Shown: in pieces, positions 60,110 to 64,000 of the stretch
Layout of the letters: each line of letters opens with the position of its first letter
How positions within the stretch are numbered: position 1 is the first letter of the stretch
Source of the DNA: Paraburkholderia sp.
GTDB lineage: Bacteria; Pseudomonadota; Gammaproteobacteria; Burkholderiales; Burkholderiaceae
Direction: 5' to 3'
DNA length: 64,000 bases
NCBI RefSeq assembly: GCF_028283785.1
Contig: NZ_JAPWKB010000019.1
Location: forward strand, 1,260,001-1,324,000
The notes under the pieces: model-generated
Told to the model about the DNA's origin: nothing
Database searches by the model: none
The model's input: only the letters and a program-made list of their open reading frames with translations
Program-made: the position numbers and the translations under genes

Positions 60110-61514
60110 GCAATAGCCGCTCGAACAGATCGGTGCCGCCCATCTGCCCGCCTTTCAGCATGACTTCGATGCCGTCGAGGTCCGCGCGATCGGCGTGCAG
60201 GCGGCACATCGCGACACCCGGCGCGAGCGTCGACAGATACGACAATCCCCATACGTCGAGCGCATGAATCGCGAAGCTCGACGTGTCGCCGCCTGCGATG
60301 CCGATGCGTCGCAGACGCACCTGTCCCAACACCGTTTTCAGCAGATGCGCGCATGCGATGGCGAGCGCGTTGCGCCCGGCGTCCGCGTCGTCGCGCGCGC
60401 CGTTGTCTGCATGCGTGCTACGCATGCGACGCGTAAACGCGAGCACATGGCGGCCATCGCGCAACATCGCGGCGATGGTGGCGGTCTGTTCGTCGAGATA
60501 CGCGTGCGCTGCCGCGCCGGTCATCCGCGACGGATCGAGTTCGACGTGCGTGTACGACTGCGCCGCGCCGATCTGCGCGGCAGTCGCGGGCGACAGGCTG
60601 CCGGCCAGCACGAACACAGGACCGTCGGCAGCTTGCATCGTTGACGTGTCGGGCGCATCGGCGGCCTCGTTCGCACTGGATGGCGCACTCGCGCGCACCG
60701 CGTCCGCATACGCGTGCGCGACGCTGCTCGGACCCACGGCGAGCAACGGCGCGTGGGCCGCATGCGCCGTCATCGTGCGACCGATATGCGTCAGATGCGC
60801 GTCGTCGAGCACGTCGAACAGCAACGCATCCGGTTTGGCTTCCAGCGCATGCGCCACCGCCGAATCCAGCGCGTGCGGCGCTTGCGCATAGATACGCCAG
60901 TCGATCGAACGCACGTCGGCCAGACCTTGTCGCTGCAGATGCACGCGCAGATCGGCTTCGTTCATCGGCGTGACCGGATGATGGCTCATGGTCGGATGAC
61001 GGTCGATCCGGAAAATTTCGTCGCCGCCCGCCGATGCGAACAACTGGCCGAAAACGCAGTAACGCTTCAGATTCGGTTGCCCGCCGACGATCGCCACCAG
61101 CGGATTCGGAAAATGCGCGCGCAACGTATTCACCGCGACACCGATGCTGCCGGTCTGCGGCGCGCTATCGAAGGTCGAGCACACCTTGTAATGCATCAGC
61201 CGCACGCCGAGCGACGCGAAGCATGCGCCGACCCGCGTCAGTTCGGCATGCATTTCCGACGGCGCCAGCGCTCGCGCGATGCCCGCCACGCCGATCGCAT
61301 CGAGCGCGTCATATGCGCGGCCCGGCCCGAATTGCGCAAGACGCGCCGCATCGGGCGCCTCGACGAACAGCATCGTGCGCAATCCGGCGCGCGCGAGATG
61401 CGCGAGCGTGTCGGTCGCGCCGGTGAAATCGTCGCCGTAAAATGCATAAGCGGGCGACCGATGCCCGGATGACGAAAACGCATGCATCGGCGCAAGCGAG
61501 ACCGGATCGTTCAT
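60033..61514 (-). CDS. Four-carbon acid sugar kinase family protein (DUF1537; OiaK/OtnK-like)
   Basis: 493 aa. The N-terminal substrate domain begins YAFYGDDFTGATDTLAHLARAG (DDxTGA, D28/D29) and the C-terminal nucleotide domain has IAGGDTSSFAIHALDVWGL and EVMLKGGQMGG. It is longer than most OtnK proteins (about 430 aa) because of inserted Ala-rich stretches near 270-300. The start overlaps the RuBisCO-like stop as ATGA. DUF1537 plus a RuBisCO-like protein is the combination of the OiaK route, in which 3-oxo-isoapionate is phosphorylated before carbon-carbon cleavage. The substrate here is inferred, not shown. Confidence 0.88.
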   Translation of the reverse strand: MNDPVSLAPMHAFSSSGHRSPAYAFYGDDFTGATDTLAHLARAGLRTMLFVEAPDAARLAQFGPGRAYDALDAIGVAGIARALAPSEMHAELTRVGACFASLGVRLMHYKVCSTFDSAPQTGSIGVAVNTLRAHFPNPLVAIVGGQPNLKRYCVFGQLFASAGGDEIFRIDRHPTMSHHPVTPMNEADLRVHLQRQGLADVRSIDWRIYAQAPHALDSAVAHALEAKPDALLFDVLDDAHLTHIGRTMTAHAAHAPLLAVGPSSVAHAYADAVRASAPSSANEAADAPDTSTMQAADGPVFVLAGSLSPATAAQIGAAQSYTHVELDPSRMTGAAAHAYLDEQTATIAAMLRDGRHVLAFTRRMRSTHADNGARDDADAGRNALAIACAHLLKTVLGQVRLRRIGIAGGDTSSFAIHALDVWGLSYLSTLAPGVAMCRLHADRADLDGIEVMLKGGQMGGTDLFERLLPRTCDARPRAPRSDCLTTMAPAHPE

Positions 61515-62818
61515 CCGCGCGCTCCAAAAAACGCCAGCGCACGCTGTAATTCAGGCGCATGACGCGCATAGTCGGCAAGCGGCACGCATGCCTGTACCGC
61601 ATCCCACGCCTGCCGCACGCTCGTCACACCGGCGGCGGGTCCATCGGGATGCGCGAGAATGCCGCCGCCGGACATAAACAGCAGATCGGTGGTGCGCACG
61701 CTGTCGAAGGTCGCGGGCACGGTGCCCGCCCACTGCCCCGACGAAAACGCCGGCAACACGGCATCGTCGTATTCAGACGTCAACGGCGTCGCGCAATCGC
61801 GGGCGGACTCGGTCACTTCGGCGTCGCTTTGGGCGAACTTTCCGGCCAGCCCATGCACGTGCATATGGTCGACACCGGCCAGTCGCCACAGCGTCTGATA
61901 CGCGTGGAACGACATGCCCAGCGACGGATCGCGCGACATCATGCCGTAGCCGTTCCGGTGCGCGTGCAGCGCCAGCGGCGTCGCGCGCCGCAAGCTCTGG
62001 ATCGCGGAAAAGCCGCACCAGTTGATGCTCGCCATCACGCAACTGCCGCCTTCGCGTTCGACCAGTTCCGCGTGACGACGCATCGCGTCGAGTTCGTCGG
62101 TGATATTGAAGGCGACCATCACCGAACGGCCGCTGCGCTCGCGATATGCGCGAACCTCGGCCATCACCGCACGTACGCGCGCGGCGAGCGGCGCATGCTG
62201 CGGGTTCGCACAGACTTCGTCATCCTTGATGAAATCGACGCCCGCTTCGCACAGATCGCGCACCAGCGACGCCGTTTCCGCCGCGCTCAAGCCCACGTTC
62301 GGCTTGATGATCGTGCCGATCATCGGGCCGCGCGCCACGTCGGTCAGTCGCCGCGTCCCGGCGACACCGTGCTTCGGCAGATCGAAACGCGCGCGATAGC
62401 TTGCAGGCAAACGCATCGACAGCAGACGCATGCCGGTCACTTCGCCGAGGTCGTACAGATTGCCCGCCACCGTCGCGGCCAGCGTGGGCAGATTCGCGTC
62501 GATATTCGCGAGCGGAAACGACAGCGTGATTCGCGCGCGACGCCACGGACCGCTGGCGTGCTGCCGCGCAAGCCATGCATTAGGCAATGCCGGTTGCGAC
62601 GCGGCTTCGAGTTCGTCGATGCGCACCACGCTCGCGCGGCTTCGCGCGCGCAACGCATCGCTTTCGTTCGCGACCCGCACGAAGGTGCCGCTCGACTGCT
62701 CGCCGGCCATCACATCGGCAACCCGCGCCGGATCGAGTGGCGTTTCGATCAGATAGTCGGCTTCGAGGCAATCGTCGCCGATCGCCCGCTGCGCCACGGC
62801 GTTGTGCGCATCGCTCAT
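61511..62818 (-). CDS. RuBisCO-like protein
   Basis: 435 aa from ATG 62818. Large-subunit RuBisCO fold: IIKPNVGLS (Lys172), FIKDDE with Lys198 as carbamylation site and Asp200/Glu201 as Mg ligands, HAHRNGYG (His287), and HVHGLAGKF with the loop-6 Lys327. The phosphate-binding end is SGGGILAHPDGPAAG. True RuBisCO spacing and the N-terminal residues differ, so it is a form IV-type protein, probably a decarboxylase or hydrolase of a phosphorylated 3-oxo-sugar acid (OiaX/RlpA-type). It is joined by ATGA overlaps to both the VOC gene upstream and the kinase gene downstream. Confidence 0.92.
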   Translation of the reverse strand: MSDAHNAVAQRAIGDDCLEADYLIETPLDPARVADVMAGEQSSGTFVRVANESDALRARSRASVVRIDELEAASQPALPNAWLARQHASGPWRRARITLSFPLANIDANLPTLAATVAGNLYDLGEVTGMRLLSMRLPASYRARFDLPKHGVAGTRRLTDVARGPMIGTIIKPNVGLSAAETASLVRDLCEAGVDFIKDDEVCANPQHAPLAARVRAVMAEVRAYRERSGRSVMVAFNITDELDAMRRHAELVEREGGSCVMASINWCGFSAIQSLRRATPLALHAHRNGYGMMSRDPSLGMSFHAYQTLWRLAGVDHMHVHGLAGKFAQSDAEVTESARDCATPLTSEYDDAVLPAFSSGQWAGTVPATFDSVRTTDLLFMSGGGILAHPDGPAAGVTSVRQAWDAVQACVPLADYARHAPELQRALAFFGARG

Positions 62819-63354
62819 AGCGTGCCCAGATCCGGAAACGGCCGCACTGCGTTGCGGCCATCCCATGACAGCGACTCACGATAGATCAGGTCGAACAGTT
62901 TGCCTTTCGGCCCGGCGATTTCCGAAAGTTCGATCACGGTGCCCGGATGCGTTTCCGTGTCGAAGTACACGAAGCGGCCGTTGCGGCCCACTTCGCCGCT
63001 CATCGCGACTTTGAAGCCCTGATCCTGAAGCCGCGCGAGGTCCGCATCGAACGACGTGGTCCAGTACGCGTTGTGCTGCAAGCCGGTGTGGCCGGCTTCG
63101 AGGAAGTCGCGATACATCGACGGAGCGCCGTTGCGCGTCTGGATCAGTTCGACCTGCAACGGCCCCGAGTTCGCGAGCGCCACCGAGTTGTGGACCTCGT
63201 ACGACTGGCCGCGATACGTGTAGTTTTCGATCGGCACGCGTTCGTTGTAGAACCACGGCCCGACGCCGAGCACGCGGCTCCAGTATTCCATCGCCGCTTC
63301 GATATCGCGCACGACATAGCCTGCCTGACGGATTTCGCCAAAATAACGACTCAT
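62815..63354 (-). CDS. VOC family (glyoxalase/dioxygenase-fold) protein
   Basis: 179 aa from ATG 63354. Two beta-alpha-beta-beta-beta motifs: FGEIRQAGYVVRDIEAAMEYWSRVLGVGPWFY and AGHTGLQHNAYWTTSFDADLARL, with metal-ligand-type residues His/Glu in LQVELIQ and GTVIELSE. VOC folds serve isomerases, epimerases and ring-cleaving enzymes. The stop overlaps the RuBisCO-like start by 4 bp, so it should act in the same pathway, perhaps as an isomerase or epimerase of the oxo-acid. This partner is not part of the published apiose sets that I know. Confidence 0.82.
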   Translation of the reverse strand: MSRYFGEIRQAGYVVRDIEAAMEYWSRVLGVGPWFYNERVPIENYTYRGQSYEVHNSVALANSGPLQVELIQTRNGAPSMYRDFLEAGHTGLQHNAYWTTSFDADLARLQDQGFKVAMSGEVGRNGRFVYFDTETHPGTVIELSEIAGPKGKLFDLIYRESLSWDGRNAVRPFPDLGTL

Positions 63355-63473
63355 AACACTCTCCCGATGCGGCAGATTGAAGATCGATGGACGAGCGAAT
63401 CCCGGCGCTGGGAAAGCCTGTGCTTTCACGCAGCGTCCAAAGGCATGACGCCCATCCGTCTAATTGGAAAAAC

Positions 63474-64000
63474 TCACAGAAAACCGGTTGAAATCCACGG
63501 TATGGCTGCGATCAGCACGAGGCCGAACAGCAGCGCGCTCATATACACGACGATCGGTTTGATGCCCGCGTCCGGGTTCACCTTGCTGATCGCGCAGGCC
63601 GAGTAATAGCCGACGCCGAACGGCGGCGAGAACAGTCCCACGCCCATCGACAGAATCACCACGATGGCGTAGTGCACTTCGTTGACGCCTGCCATGCGCG
63701 CAATCGGAAACAGCAACGGCCCGAACAGCACGATGGCCGGAATCCCTTCGAGCACGCTGCCGAGCATGATGAACACGACGATCGACACCGCGAGAAAACC
63801 GTATGCGCCGCCGGGCAACGTGGTCATCAGTTGCGCGAGGTCCTGCGAAAAGCCGGATTGCGTCAGCGCCCACGCCATCGACATCGCGCAGCCGATGATG
63901 AACAGGATCGCACCCGACAGCGTCGCCGCATCGACCAGCATCCGGCCGAGTCGCCGCCATGCGAATTTCCGGTAAATCAGCAGCCCGACGACGCTCGAAT
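63474..64000 (-). CDS. TRAP transporter large permease subunit (partial, cut by window edge)
   Basis: Only the C-terminal 175 codons are visible; the frame stays open to position 64000. Hydrophobic segments GAILFIIGCAMSMAWAL, YGFLAVSIVVFIMLGSVLEGIPAIVLFGPLLFPIA and VGLFSPPFGVGYYSACAISKVNPD are typical DctM/SiaM-type helices. TRAP transporters use sodium gradients to import organic and sugar acids. It precedes the VOC-RuBisCO-like-kinase genes on the same strand (120 bp) and likely imports their substrate. The small permease and binding protein should lie to the right. Confidence 0.88.
   Translation of the reverse strand, partial: SSVVGLLIYRKFAWRRLGRMLVDAATLSGAILFIIGCAMSMAWALTQSGFSQDLAQLMTTLPGGAYGFLAVSIVVFIMLGSVLEGIPAIVLFGPLLFPIARMAGVNEVHYAIVVILSMGVGLFSPPFGVGYYSACAISKVNPDAGIKPIVVYMSALLFGLVLIAAIPWISTGFL

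Noticed and set aside
1..64000. tRNA, rRNA, riboswitch or prophage attachment sites
   Set aside because: No cloverleaf-like, rRNA-like or known riboswitch sequence was recognised on either strand, and no integrase gene is present.

Overview
The window looks like chromosomal DNA of a high-GC betaproteobacterium of the Burkholderia/Paraburkholderia type. This rests on strong GC bias at third codon positions, which leaves long open frames on both strands of real genes, and on family content typical of that group: several DUF4148 secreted peptides, a YSC84-type lipoprotein, DUF1488 and DUF2934 proteins, a Gram-negative porin, many LysR regulators and many single-operon catabolic modules. No rRNA or tRNA gene was recognised. 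All family names come from reading the translations; no database search was run.

Left part (1-17.7 kb). Two large non-coding composite repeats, A (about 1-1160) and B (about 12130-14660), lie in opposite orientation. Each has a core flanked by inverted arms that carry a perfect 15-bp hairpin and a roughly 103-bp tandem repeat. In copy B an IS481-type element (13194-14467, 6-bp target duplication) sits in the loop of one hairpin, and the intact hairpins of copy A show the empty site. Between the copies are an acyl-CoA dehydrogenase/methyltransferase pair, an SDR, a DUF4148 protein, etfBA, a small two-gene module that resembles a toxin-antitoxin pair with its own palindromic operator, a GGDEF/EAL c-di-GMP protein, and DUF2934/DUF1488 stress-type small proteins. 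Right of copy B is a hybrid histidine kinase whose 3' end touches the repeat, preceded by a 59-codon AraC-family remnant that overlaps it by 4 bp.

Middle part (17.7-46.2 kb). A PrpR-type sigma-54 activator is divergent from an isocitrate lyase/PEP mutase family gene, with a good -24/-12 promoter and palindromic upstream sites between them. Then come accessory single genes: transglutaminase, LysR and GNAT, EamA exporter with a divergent LysR, a proline/glycine-rich lipoprotein, a UvrA paralogue, the YSC84 lipoprotein, two tandem DUF4148 peptides with a secreted alpha/beta hydrolase, a ubiD-ubiX decarboxylase pair with an iron alcohol dehydrogenase, a GT4 glycosyltransferase convergent with a FemAB-like acyltransferase, a GlxA-type AraC regulator, and a DadA-like amine oxidase.

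Right part (46.3-64 kb). Catabolic modules: fused dihydroxyacetone kinase, an acyl-CoA ligase, a cytosine deaminase-like amidohydrolase with a divergent LysR, then one strand carrying aldehyde dehydrogenase, MFS transporter, enolase-superfamily dehydratase and GMC oxidoreductase. A porin follows. The window ends in a tightly coupled operon reading leftwards: TRAP permease, VOC protein, RuBisCO-like protein and DUF1537 kinase. The last three are joined by 4-bp ATGA overlaps. The kinase plus RuBisCO-like pair matches the logic of apiose/isoapionate catabolism, but the set of partners differs, which makes it the best candidate here for an undescribed pathway variant.
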